Part shown: one piece after another, positions 31,652-39,116 of the stretch
Layout: each line of letters begins with the position of its first letter
Numbering within the stretch: position 1 is the first letter of the stretch
Assembly: GCA_900769745.1 (NCBI GenBank)
Contig: CAAGHX010000228.1
Location: 1 to 39,116, forward strand
DNA from: an uncultured Alistipes sp.
GTDB lineage: Bacteria > Bacteroidota > Bacteroidia > Bacteroidales > Rikenellaceae
Direction: 5' to 3'
Length of the DNA stretch: 39,116 bases
The notes under the pieces: model-generated
Databases searched by the model: none
What the model saw: the letters and a program-made list of their open reading frames with translations, nothing else
Told to the model about the DNA's origin: nothing
Made by a program: the position numbers and the translations under genes

Positions 31652-33766
31652 CTACGAAATCATCGAAAAATCGAATTTCTGCTTTCCTGCGTGACGTGCA
31701 AGAAGTGTGCGCAGAGTTAGATTTTCGCTCTTTTGCAGGGTTGCGTCGTCCTCTAATATCGCAATTGCAGCTTCGCGGGCTGTGGCCAGCAGGTCGCTGT
31801 CGAGTGTGGGATTGGCAATCTTCAGGTCGAAGGCCATACCGCTCTGCTGTGTGCCGTTTATGTCGCCCGCACCTCGCAACTGCATATCCAGCTCGGCAAG
31901 GCGGAAGCCATCGTTGGTCTCGCACATTGCCCTGAGTCGCTGGCGTGCCTCGCGCGAGAGTTTCTCGCCCGACATAAGTATGCAGTAGGATTGCGAGCCT
32001 CCACGTCCCACTCGGCCACGCAACTGGTGCAGCTGCGAGAGGCCAAATCGCTCGGCTGACTCGATAACCATAACCGTCGCGTTGGGTACATCCACACCTA
32101 CCTCGATAACCGACGTTGCAACCAAAATATCGGCCTCGTGCTCCTTGAACTGGCGCATCGACTCCTCCTTGTCCTGTGGTTTCATCTTACCGTGACACAC
32201 CGACACGCGATAGTTGGGTAGCGGGAAGTCGCGGGTGATGGACTCAAATCCATCTTGCAAATCCTTGTAGTCCATCGTCTCCGACTCCTTGATAAGCGGA
32301 TAGACCACATAGACCTGTCGGCCCTGGGCTATCTGCTGGCGCAGGAATCCCCATAGCTTAAGGCGTGCAGAGTCGGTGTAGTGGTATGTGCGTATTGGCT
32401 GGCGGCCTGGGGGCAGCTCGTTGATTACCGACACCTCCAAATCGCCATATAGCGTCATTGCCAATGTGCGGGGGATAGGTGTGGCGGTCATTACCAATAT
32501 GTGTGGTGGTTGCTGGTTCTTGGTCCAGAGGCGGGCGCGTTGCTCCACACCGAAGCGGTGCTGCTCGTCGATAACCACATATCCCAAGTTGGCAAAGCGC
32601 ACATTATCTTCAATCAGGGCGTGAGTACCTATCAGAATATCTATCTCGCCTGATGCTATGCCCTCCAGGGCCTTGCGCCTTTCGGCGCTCTTTGATGAGC
32701 CTGTTAGGATAGCCACACGCAGATTCATACCCTCGGTTTGGCGGGTGATGGTGGCAAAGTGCTGGCGTGCGAGAATCTCGGTTGGAGCCATCATACAGGC
32801 CTGGAAGCCGTTGTCAACGGCCAGGAGCATCGACATCAGCGCAACCATAGTCTTTCCACTACCCACATCGCCCTGCAGCAAGCGGTTCATCTGGAATCCC
32901 GAAACGGTATCCTGGCGAATCTCTTTGATGACGCGCTTCTGTGCGCCCGTAAGCTCAAAAGGCAACTTCTTCTCGAAGAAGGTGCTGAATAGCTCGCCCA
33001 CCTTGGGGAACATAAAGCCGTTGTGGCGAGCCAGTCGCTCGGTGCGACGTGATTGGATGGCGAGCTGCACACCCAAGAACTCGTCGAACTTCAAGCGTCG
33101 CTCGGCCTCGTGGAGCTTTTCTGGAGATTGTGGGAAGTGTATGTTGAGGTATGCCTCTCTGAGGGGCATCAATTTATAGCGGTTGATAAGCCAATGGGGA
33201 ATGGTCTCGTGGATATGCTCCTGCGCTATGCTCCAGGCGTTGCACATAATCTTGTAGAAGCCTTTGGTGCCGAGTGCCGACGAGATTTTCTCTGTCGATG
33301 GGTAGATGCCCTGCATGCCGCTGTTGTACTTCTGGCTGGCAGCCTTCTCTACAAGGTCGAGCTCGGGGTGCACCATTGACATCTCGCCACGATAGAAACT
33401 CGGGCGACCAAAGATGAGATACTCTCGACTCACCTCTACGCTCTTCTCAATCCACTTAATGCCGTTGAACCACATCAGCTCGGCCGAGCCTGTCGAGTCC
33501 GAGATGTAGGCTGTGAAGCGTTGCTTGCGACCTGTGCCGGCGTACGATACTCCAGTTATGCGGGCTCTGATTTGCACCAGCGACGACTCCATCTGTGGGC
33601 CCACCTCGGCAATGCGATAAATCTTCGAGCGGTCGATATAGCGGAAGGGGTAGTGGCGCAAAAGGTCGCCGATGGTGAAGATGCCCAACTCCTTCTCGAG
33701 AAGTTTTGCACGAGCCTCACCAACGCCCGTAATGAATTTTACGCTATTATCGAGCACATTTCCCAT
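31652..33766 (-). CDS. recG: ATP-dependent DNA helicase RecG
   Basis: RecG remodels stalled replication forks and branched recombination intermediates. From ATG 33766 (704 aa) the wedge/OB domain comes first (FTAYISDSTGSAELMWFNG), then the helicase motifs: GDVGSGKT (Walker A), MMAPTEILARQHF, VVIDEQHRFG (DExH), TATPIPRTLAM, and QLRGRVGRGGSQSYC. The frame continues to GTG 33793, but a consensus promoter ends 4 bases before the ATG, so that extension is not transcribed from it. Length matches the family (about 695). Confidence 0.96.
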   Translation of the reverse strand: MGNVLDNSVKFITGVGEARAKLLEKELGIFTIGDLLRHYPFRYIDRSKIYRIAEVGPQMESSLVQIRARITGVSYAGTGRKQRFTAYISDSTGSAELMWFNGIKWIEKSVEVSREYLIFGRPSFYRGEMSMVHPELDLVEKAASQKYNSGMQGIYPSTEKISSALGTKGFYKIMCNAWSIAQEHIHETIPHWLINRYKLMPLREAYLNIHFPQSPEKLHEAERRLKFDEFLGVQLAIQSRRTERLARHNGFMFPKVGELFSTFFEKKLPFELTGAQKRVIKEIRQDTVSGFQMNRLLQGDVGSGKTMVALMSMLLAVDNGFQACMMAPTEILARQHFATITRQTEGMNLRVAILTGSSKSAERRKALEGIASGEIDILIGTHALIEDNVRFANLGYVVIDEQHRFGVEQRARLWTKNQQPPHILVMTATPIPRTLAMTLYGDLEVSVINELPPGRQPIRTYHYTDSARLKLWGFLRQQIAQGRQVYVVYPLIKESETMDYKDLQDGFESITRDFPLPNYRVSVCHGKMKPQDKEESMRQFKEHEADILVATSVIEVGVDVPNATVMVIESAERFGLSQLHQLRGRVGRGGSQSYCILMSGEKLSREARQRLRAMCETNDGFRLAELDMQLRGAGDINGTQQSGMAFDLKIANPTLDSDLLATAREAAIAILEDDATLQKSENLTLRTLLARHAGKQKFDFSMIS

Positions 33767-33770
33767 AATA

Positions 33771-33801
33771 CAAAGATAAAAATAAAACGGCACAAACCAA
33801 A
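33771..33801 (-). promoter_or_regulatory. Consensus recG promoter overlapping a terminator
   Basis: TTTG at 33801-33798, exactly 19 bases, and TATCTTTG at 33778-33771 form a textbook Bacteroides-type promoter. The box ends 4 bases before the recG ATG, so the transcript would be leaderless or nearly so. The -33 element lies inside the loop of the hairpin that terminates the GH125 gene. Confidence 0.75.
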
Positions 33802-33817
33802 ATTGGCGTGCCGTTTT
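33779..33817 (-). terminator. Terminator after the GH125 gene
   Basis: AAAACGGCAC pairs with GTGCCGTTTT, with CCAA/TTGG pairing inside the loop, followed on the - strand by ATTTTTATC. It lies 20 bases after the stop at 33838. Confidence 0.88.
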
Positions 33818-33837
33818 ACATTATAGAGCGAAAATCG

Positions 33838-35340
33838 CTATTTCAAATCAATAGAGTTGAGCAACTCCAAGCGACCATCAGCGATAAGCTTCACGATGAG
33901 CTCTCCGAAGAGAGTGTTCTGCCAAGCAAACCACTCACGAGTGAAGTGGTTGGCATCGTTCACGTCGAATGACTCGTGCATAAAGCCCTTGCCTGCATCG
34001 GTGAGCATCAAAAGCTCGATACACCACTTAATCTCCTCGTCGTTGTCGCTTGTGAAGGCCTTCATCATGATACTCATTGGCCAAGCCATATCGTAGCCGA
34101 TGTGAGGACCGCCGATACCCTCGCCAGCCTTGCCGCGGAAGAAGTATGGGTTGTCAGTGCTCCAAACATAGCGACGAGTATTCTCGTAGATATCATTGTC
34201 GATAACCTCAGGGTTGAGATACTTCATAGCCAAGAGGCTTGGTACGTTGGCGTCGTCCATAAAGTACTGGTTGCCAAAGCCGTCAACCTCGAAAGCATAA
34301 ATCTTGCCATACTTTGGGTGGTCGTATGTAGCGTACTCCTCGAGAGCCTTCTCTACCTCAGCTGCAAGCTCGGTGCACTCGGCAGCCAACTCCTTATTCT
34401 TGTTAACCTTTGTTAGAATCTCGGCAGCCTTGCGCAATGAAGATACAGCAAAGAAGTTAGAAGGGATAAGGAACTGCAAAACAGTAGCATCGTCAGATGG
34501 ACGGAAGCTCGATACGATCAAACCAACAGGGTTAACTGGTGAGCCAAGACCGTTGTTTGAGAGAGTGTCGAACTGACGGTCGGTCTTACGACGGAACTTA
34601 TATGGGCCAACACCATCCTTACGCTGCTGCTCCTTGAAAGTCTTGAGTACGTTAGCGATAGCATTCAACCACTCCTCGTCGAAGATTGATGTGTCGCCAG
34701 TTACCAACCAGTACTGGTAAGCCAAACGGATAGGGTAGCACAATGAGTCGATCTCATACTTGCGCTCGTGAAGCTCAGGCTTCATATCTGTGTGGTCTGA
34801 CTGCCAGTGACCGCCTGTAGGGCCGTCGTTGAATGCGTTGGCATATGGGTCGATGTTGATAGAGAGGAACTGACGGTTGATTACGCCAGCCAACATAGCC
34901 TTCAATGCCTTGTCGTTGTTAGCATACTGAACATATGGCCATACCTGAGCACCTGAGTCACGAAGCCACATTGCGTGGATATCGCCAGTGTACACAAATG
35001 TATCGTCCTTACCATCCTTCTGGCGGTAGTGAACAGTTGTATCCATTGTGTTAGGGAAGCAGTTTGAGAACAACCACTTCAAACGCTCGTTTGTGAGCAA
35101 GCCGCATACTCTCTGAATCTCGGCCTCGATAGCCTCAGATGTGAAGAGACGCTCCTCCTGGGCTGGACGCTGGCAGATGTACTTGCCATCCTGCATAGGC
35201 GCAGCCTCGAGCTTGAGAGATGAATAGTCTGTCAAAGGTTCTGCCTCGGCTGATTTCTGCGAAGCGCAATCGCACGACACAACGAACGACAAAGCCGTTA
35301 CGATGAGAAGCGATTTGAAAATCTGATTACGTAATTTCAT
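33838..35340 (-). CDS. Exo-alpha-1,6-mannosidase lipoprotein (GH125)
   Basis: GH125 enzymes release terminal alpha-1,6-linked mannose from N-glycans or yeast mannan with inversion. The 500-residue protein has a lipobox VVSC (C23). Family motifs are FVYTGDIHAMWLRDSGAQ (115-132), HWQSDHTDMKPELHERKYEIDSL with the likely catalytic acid D198, and FMHESFD with the likely base E456, plus GGPHIGYDMAWPMS near 410. It is exported and probably anchored in the outer membrane. It is transcribed alone, from a TATTTTTG box at 35379-35372 to its own terminator. Confidence 0.95.
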   Translation of the reverse strand: MKLRNQIFKSLLIVTALSFVVSCDCASQKSAEAEPLTDYSSLKLEAAPMQDGKYICQRPAQEERLFTSEAIEAEIQRVCGLLTNERLKWLFSNCFPNTMDTTVHYRQKDGKDDTFVYTGDIHAMWLRDSGAQVWPYVQYANNDKALKAMLAGVINRQFLSINIDPYANAFNDGPTGGHWQSDHTDMKPELHERKYEIDSLCYPIRLAYQYWLVTGDTSIFDEEWLNAIANVLKTFKEQQRKDGVGPYKFRRKTDRQFDTLSNNGLGSPVNPVGLIVSSFRPSDDATVLQFLIPSNFFAVSSLRKAAEILTKVNKNKELAAECTELAAEVEKALEEYATYDHPKYGKIYAFEVDGFGNQYFMDDANVPSLLAMKYLNPEVIDNDIYENTRRYVWSTDNPYFFRGKAGEGIGGPHIGYDMAWPMSIMMKAFTSDNDEEIKWCIELLMLTDAGKGFMHESFDVNDANHFTREWFAWQNTLFGELIVKLIADGRLELLNSIDLK

Positions 35341-35371
35341 AGTATCTGTTGAGTATTAGTTTATCTGACGA

Positions 35372-35379
35372 CAAAAATA
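35372..35379 (-). promoter_or_regulatory. Promoter -7 box for the GH125 gene
   Basis: TATTTTTG (TAnnTTTG type) lies 31 bases before the ATG at 35340. No TTTG is found 19-21 bases upstream. Confidence 0.5.
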
Positions 35380-35455
35380 GTGATTTTTTTGAGGTATAGG
35401 CGTTTTGTGTGTAAATAATTTGAAGAATGGGTGTAAAATATATCCCTTTTATCGC

Positions 35456-35463
35456 TATCTTTG
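35456..35463 (+). promoter_or_regulatory. Promoter -7 box for ispG
   Basis: TATCTTTG lies 27 bases before the ispG ATG at 35491. No -33 element at standard spacing. Confidence 0.55.
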
Positions 35464-35490
35464 CAGTAGTAACTGATAAAACAAGTAGAT

Positions 35491-36978
35491 ATGAATCTAT
35501 CGAAATATTCTCGCCGTGAGGCCCACGAGGTAAATGTGGGCGGAGTTATGATTGGCTCTTCACACCCCATTCAAGTACAGTCAATGACCAATACCCCAAC
35601 TGCCGATACCCCTCTGAGCGTGGCGCAGGTGAAGCGTATTGCCGATGCAGGCGCGGGTATTGTTCGTCTTACGGCTCAGGGTCGTAAGGAGGGTGAGAAT
35701 CTGGAAAACATCGTGCGTGAGTTGCGCAAGGATGGCTACTCAACAGCCATCGTAGCCGATATCCACTTCGTTCCCGAGGTGGCGTCGATTGCGGCACGCT
35801 ATGTCGATAAGGTTCGTATCAATCCGGGTAACTACCGCACATCGAATGGCGAGTTGGAGGCTCTTATCGAGCAGTGCCGTGAGCGAGGCGTGGCCTTGCG
35901 TATAGGCGTAAATCACGGCTCGTTGGCGAAGCGCATCTTCGATGAGTGGGGCGATACCCCTCAGGGTATGGTGGTCTCGGCTATGGAGTTTTTGAGAGTC
36001 TGCCGTAGAGAGAATTTCGACCAGGTGGTGGTGTCGATGAAGTCGAGCAATACCCGCGTTATGGTACAGGCCTATCGTCTGTTGGTGGAGGCTATGGCCG
36101 AGGAGGGTATGACCTACCCAATCCACTTGGGCGTTACAGAGGCTGGTAACGGCATAGAGGGTAGAGTGAAGAGTGCCGTTGGTATCGGTGCGCTGCTCTC
36201 AGACGGTATTGGCGATACTATTCGTGTGTCGCTTACGGAGGCTCCCGAGAATGAGGTGCCTGTGGCAAATAGGCTCGTGAAGTATTTCACTAAGCGTGAG
36301 GGTGAGTTCGAGGTGAAGCATCCAGAGCTCTATCACCCAACAGAGTATGTGCGCCGTTCGGATGTTACCATTCCACTTGTTCATGACGAGCTTACTGATG
36401 ATTACACTGTTGTAGAGGCTGTGAGCGGCAATCCATCTGCCGAGCTTAGAGCTGCTATCCTCAATATGAATACCACCGCACCTGTTGCTGTGAAGCGTCG
36501 CTATGACGATGCCGATGTGGAGAGCGTGGCTATTAAGGCTGCGGCCGATTTGGGTGTGTTGTTCCTCGATGGTCTGGCCGATGCTATATGGGTCGATGCT
36601 CCAAACATCTCGGCAAAGGATGTGCGTGATATCGAGCTTATGATTTTGCAGGCTGCGCGTGTGCGTTTCTCGCACACCGAGTATATCGCCTGCCCAAGTT
36701 GTGGTCGTACACTCTACGACATAGAGAAGACTCTGGCCGACATCAAGAGCCGCACTTCTCATCTTAAGAATCTGAAAATCGGTATTATGGGCTGCATCGT
36801 GAATGGCCCCGGCGAGATGGCCGATGCCGATTATGGCTATGTGGGTGCTGCGGCAGGTCGCATTACACTCTATAAGGGTCGCACTGTGGTTGAGAAGAAT
36901 ATCCCTCAGGAGCAGGCTATCGAGCGACTAATCGAACTCATCAAGGCTGGTGGCGACTGGCAGGAGCCCGAGGAGTAA
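35491..36978 (+). CDS. ispG: (E)-4-hydroxy-3-methylbut-2-enyl-diphosphate synthase
   Basis: IspG makes HMBPP in the MEP pathway to isoprenoids with a [4Fe-4S] cluster. The 495-residue protein begins with the TIM barrel (VMIGSSHPIQVQSMTNTPTA, VRINPGNY, RIGVNHGSL) and ends with the cluster domain: C401 and C404 in CPSCGRT, C435 in MGCIVNGPGE, with E442 as the fourth site. About 115 residues (260-375) between barrel and cluster domain are not in the 372-residue E. coli enzyme; this is the insert of the plant/Chlamydia/Bacteroidetes form, but shorter than the usual one. Its TAA overlaps the recO ATG. Confidence 0.96.
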   Translation: MNLSKYSRREAHEVNVGGVMIGSSHPIQVQSMTNTPTADTPLSVAQVKRIADAGAGIVRLTAQGRKEGENLENIVRELRKDGYSTAIVADIHFVPEVASIAARYVDKVRINPGNYRTSNGELEALIEQCRERGVALRIGVNHGSLAKRIFDEWGDTPQGMVVSAMEFLRVCRRENFDQVVVSMKSSNTRVMVQAYRLLVEAMAEEGMTYPIHLGVTEAGNGIEGRVKSAVGIGALLSDGIGDTIRVSLTEAPENEVPVANRLVKYFTKREGEFEVKHPELYHPTEYVRRSDVTIPLVHDELTDDYTVVEAVSGNPSAELRAAILNMNTTAPVAVKRRYDDADVESVAIKAAADLGVLFLDGLADAIWVDAPNISAKDVRDIELMILQAARVRFSHTEYIACPSCGRTLYDIEKTLADIKSRTSHLKNLKIGIMGCIVNGPGEMADADYGYVGAAAGRITLYKGRTVVEKNIPQEQAIERLIELIKAGGDWQEPEE

Positions 36979-37715
36979 TGGCCGTAGGCTCAATCAAGCG
37001 ATATACGGCACGTGGGGTGGTGCTTAACACCATCAAGTATGGCGACAAGGGTCTTGTTGTCCAGATGCTCACGTCGTCGCACGGTCGTCAGAGTTTTATG
37101 GTGCAGGGGCTTGGCTCGCGTGGCCGAGGCTCGCGTGCTGCTCTGTTTCAACCGCTGTTTGCGCTTGAGTATGAGGCCTTGGAGTCGTCGAAGATGCAGA
37201 TGCACCGCTTCTCGGAGGTTCACGCCGGCATTGTTCTGCACTCAATCCCATTTGATGTAAAAAAATCTACTATAGCCCTCTTTATGGCAGAGGTTTTGCA
37301 TCGCCTTGTGAAGGAGAGTGAGGCCAACGAGATGTTGTTCGATTTCGTGTGGGGCTCAATCGAGGCGCTGGATGTGGCCGAGGAGGGAGTGGCGAATTTC
37401 CATTTGTGGTTTCTCTCGAATCTCTGTCGCTTCCTGGGTTTCTCGCCTGGTAATGAGTATGTCCCCGATGGCTGGTTCGATATGGCCGAGGGTCTGTTTA
37501 CCACCATCGAGCCGCCTCGCCGAATGGCTATGTCGCAACAAAACGCCCTTATTCTCCGCGATATGTTGGAGTGCGACGTGCGATATCTGGCCGAAGTGGG
37601 CCTGAATCGTGCTCAGAGGGTCGATTTTCTGGATGCTTTGCTGGCATACTATGCCTATCATCTCGATACGATTAACTCCGTACAGTCGGTTAAGATTTTA
37701 CAGGAGGTCTTTTAA
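36978..37715 (+). CDS. recO: DNA repair protein RecO
   Basis: RecO helps load RecA in the RecFOR pathway. The 245-residue protein has the N-terminal OB fold (ARGVVLNTIKYGDKGLVVQMLTS near 11-33, GRGSRAALFQPLFALEYE) followed by the helical C-terminal domain (LFMAEVLHRLV, FHLWFLSNLCRFLGFSPG). The four-Cys zinc site of some RecO proteins is not seen. The ATG shares one base with the ispG stop (TAATG), so translation is coupled. Confidence 0.9.
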   Translation: MAVGSIKRYTARGVVLNTIKYGDKGLVVQMLTSSHGRQSFMVQGLGSRGRGSRAALFQPLFALEYEALESSKMQMHRFSEVHAGIVLHSIPFDVKKSTIALFMAEVLHRLVKESEANEMLFDFVWGSIEALDVAEEGVANFHLWFLSNLCRFLGFSPGNEYVPDGWFDMAEGLFTTIEPPRRMAMSQQNALILRDMLECDVRYLAEVGLNRAQRVDFLDALLAYYAYHLDTINSVQSVKILQEVF

Positions 37716-37726
37716 TCGTAATTTTG
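37696..37726 (+). promoter_or_regulatory. Possible promoter in the end of recO
   Basis: TTTT at 37696-37699, 19 bases, then TAATTTTG at 37719-37726. It would start a transcript near 37731 for the unknown membrane protein, and so favour TTG 37743 as its start codon. Confidence 0.4.
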
Positions 37727-37727
37727 C

Positions 37728-38189
37728 TTGAAAGAGAGATTTTTGATTAGAGTTTTCGTTGCTCTGTTGGCGAGCGCTACCGTTGTGTGGTGGCTTGTGG
37801 GATGGTTGTTGCCATCGGTTAAGGGTAGTTATGTGCAGAGTGCTGTGGCTCAGCGACCTAAAAGATGGGTGGCGGGCGATACTTTGTGGATGGAGATAGA
37901 CTCCATACCGGCTTTGCCCTCCGATGCTATGCTGCTGCGTGATTCACTGGTGGTGGCCTTCCCCGAGTTAGATATCGATGTTGTCTACCCCGATAGCCTT
38001 CTGCGTGATAGGCTCCCCGAACATATTCAACTCAATTATCATATCCCATATTGGAGCGTCTATCGTCGCTCGGTTACCCTGTGGGGCATAACATTCTCTA
38101 CGGGGCAAGCCAATCCTTATTCGCCATTTCCCGCCGAGGCCAAGCAAGATGCTACGGTGCTGTCGTTTCCCATACGGCCACCTCATTAG
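37728..38189 (+). CDS. Membrane-anchored protein of unknown function, non-AUG start
   Basis: The 153-residue frame lies 12 bases after recO. It has an N-terminal membrane helix at about 6-29 (VFVALLASATVVWWLVGWLL) and then a periplasmic domain with an acidic middle (SLVVAFPELDIDVVYPDSLL) and a C-terminal WGITFSTGQANPYSPFP. I do not recognise a family. There is no ATG until about residue 55, and an in-frame TAA lies at 37719-37721, so the start must be TTG at 37728 or TTG at 37743 (the latter has GAGAGA upstream). The coherent topology supports a real gene. Confidence 0.65.
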   Translation: MKERFLIRVFVALLASATVVWWLVGWLLPSVKGSYVQSAVAQRPKRWVAGDTLWMEIDSIPALPSDAMLLRDSLVVAFPELDIDVVYPDSLLRDRLPEHIQLNYHIPYWSVYRRSVTLWGITFSTGQANPYSPFPAEAKQDATVLSFPIRPPH

Positions 38190-38215
38190 GTGTGGAATTT
38201 GGGATGGACTGAGTG

Positions 38216-39115
38216 CTAATCCTCCGATGGAATATGCATATGGTTGTTTATCGTCTCGCGCAGATGAGTTGTGTCGAGGTGGGTGTAAATCTCGGTTGTG
38301 AGGATATTTTCGTGACCCAAAAGCTCCTGCACCTGGCGTATGTCGGCTCCACCCTCCAATAGGTGGGTTGCGAAGGAGTGGCGGAAGGTGTGAGGGCTAA
38401 TCTTCTTATCTACACCAGCATTTTTTGCCGCCTGTTTGATGATAGTGAAAATCATTACTCGTGTAAGCTTCGAGCCTCGGTTGTTAAGAAAAACTGCATC
38501 CTCTTTGCGGCTGGTGGTGCGACGCTGCTCCAAGTAGAGCTGTATGCGGTCGCGGGCGATGCCACTTATCGGCACCAGTCGCTGCTTGTCGCCCTTTCCA
38601 GTTACGCGGATATAACCCTCGCCAAAAAATAGGTCGCTTAGTTTTAGGTCACACAACTCCGATACTCGCAATCCGCACGAGTAGAGTACCTCGAGTATGG
38701 CTCTGTCGCGCAGACCCTTTGCTGTGGAGTGGTCAATCGAGCCTATTATGCGGTCAATCTCATCCACAGAGAGTGTGTCGGGCAGGTGACGACCAGCCTT
38801 GGGCGGAAGGATGTGCTCGGCTGGCGATGATTCGATAACATCGCTAAGTAACAAGAAGTTATAGAAACTCTTTATGCCGCTCAGATTGCGTGCCTGCGAA
38901 CTCTTTTCACGACCGCGAGAGTAGAGCCAATCCATATATCGCTCAATCATCTCACGCTCCACCTTCTTGGGCTCAACATCGTATTGTCGCAGAATGAAGT
39001 GGGCGAATTGTGCCAAATCGCGCATATACGACTCGATGGTATTCTCGGAGAGATGCTTCTCCAATTTCATATATGTGCGGTATCGGCGTGAAATTTCACT
39101 CCATTTTTTACTGAG
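38216..39115 (-). CDS. xerD: Site-specific tyrosine recombinase XerD (5' end outside window)
   Basis: XerD resolves chromosome dimers at dif with a partner recombinase. All catalytic residues are present, numbered from the internal ATG at 39070: R135 in GLRVSEL, K159 in TGKGDKQR, H227 and R230 in HTFRHSFATHLLEGG, H253 in LGHENI and Y262 in TTEIYTHL. The 284 residues from that ATG lack the first part of the N-terminal SAM-like domain. The frame stays open to the window edge and reads WSEISRRYRTYMKLEKHLS, which fits the usual XerD N-terminus, so the true start lies beyond 39116. XerC is the alternative, but length and motifs favour XerD. Confidence 0.93.
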   Translation of the reverse strand, partial: LSKKWSEISRRYRTYMKLEKHLSENTIESYMRDLAQFAHFILRQYDVEPKKVEREMIERYMDWLYSRGREKSSQARNLSGIKSFYNFLLLSDVIESSPAEHILPPKAGRHLPDTLSVDEIDRIIGSIDHSTAKGLRDRAILEVLYSCGLRVSELCDLKLSDLFFGEGYIRVTGKGDKQRLVPISGIARDRIQLYLEQRRTTSRKEDAVFLNNRGSKLTRVMIFTIIKQAAKNAGVDKKISPHTFRHSFATHLLEGGADIRQVQELLGHENILTTEIYTHLDTTHLRETINNHMHIPSED

Positions 39116-39116
39116 A

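Noticed and set aside
38216..39115. Tyrosine recombinase considered as the integrase of a mobile element
   Set aside because: It has XerD-like length, catalytic motifs and housekeeping neighbours (ispG, recO), and no repeats or cargo genes flank it.

Overview
This window looks like a chromosomal segment from a gut-type member of the Bacteroidales, most likely Alistipes/Rikenellaceae-like. The evidence is the recurring TAnnTTTG -7 promoter box (in several places with a TTTG or TTG near -33), the near absence of classical Shine-Dalgarno sites, the long Ala/Glu tail on ribosomal protein bS16, an enlarged IspG, a Tgt without its zinc cysteines, and secreted glycosidases (GH29, GH125). The genus is an inference. 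I see no rRNA, tRNA, CRISPR array, insertion sequence or phage gene. The coding density is high and the window cuts one gene at each end.

Layout. 1-1768 (+): the end of a sodium-dependent SNF transporter and a thioredoxin-fold lipoprotein-like secreted protein. 1827-6766: a small surface-glycan island with a GT42/Maf-like protein, a divergently transcribed GT2, a CE7 esterase, a CMP-sugar synthetase and a LuxE-like acyl-activating protein. 6835-10903 (-): infC, thrS, a small membrane protein and pdxA. 11065-13664 (-): TrmH-family methyltransferase, RNase Z and thioredoxin reductase. 13712-16745 (-): a cytoplasmic signalling cassette of a Ser/Thr kinase, a von Willebrand A protein and a kinase-like protein with WG repeats. 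16823-19317 (-): SlyD-type isomerase, ECF sigma factor and a membrane glycosyltransferase. 19613-28341 (+): tgt, lptF/G, a free-standing PASTA protein, rluD, YgiQ-type radical SAM, a BSP-family metallopeptidase and an alpha-L-fucosidase. 28429-33766 (-): rimM, rpsP, a coiled-coil membrane protein, a DUF3108 protein and recG. 33838-35340 (-): GH125 mannosidase lipoprotein. 35491-38189 (+): ispG, recO and an unknown membrane-anchored protein. 38216 to the right edge (-): xerD.

The most unusual item is the 13.7-16.7 kb cassette. The WG-repeat protein aligns along its whole length with the neighbouring kinase but has lost the catalytic residues: HGDLKPEN became LGNLRKEN, the DFG-type DWD became RWY, and the ATP-binding lysine is gone. 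The locus is therefore an active kinase, a metal-binding VWA protein and a paralogous pseudokinase, with a separate promoter for the last two genes. I know of no description of this exact arrangement; the nearest concept is the kinase/VWA/PP2C triads associated with TerY.

Regulatory sequence is also informative. The thrS leader can fold into a stem-loop whose loop reads CTCGTAA, the sequence of a tRNA-Thr(CGU) anticodon loop, which suggests autoregulation by mimicry. Other cases are a symmetric divergent promoter at 2743-2776, tandem 21-bp promoter repeats with an abutting palindrome upstream of pdxA, a promoter embedded in a terminator hairpin before recG, and a heptanucleotide repeat at the -33 region of rpsP.
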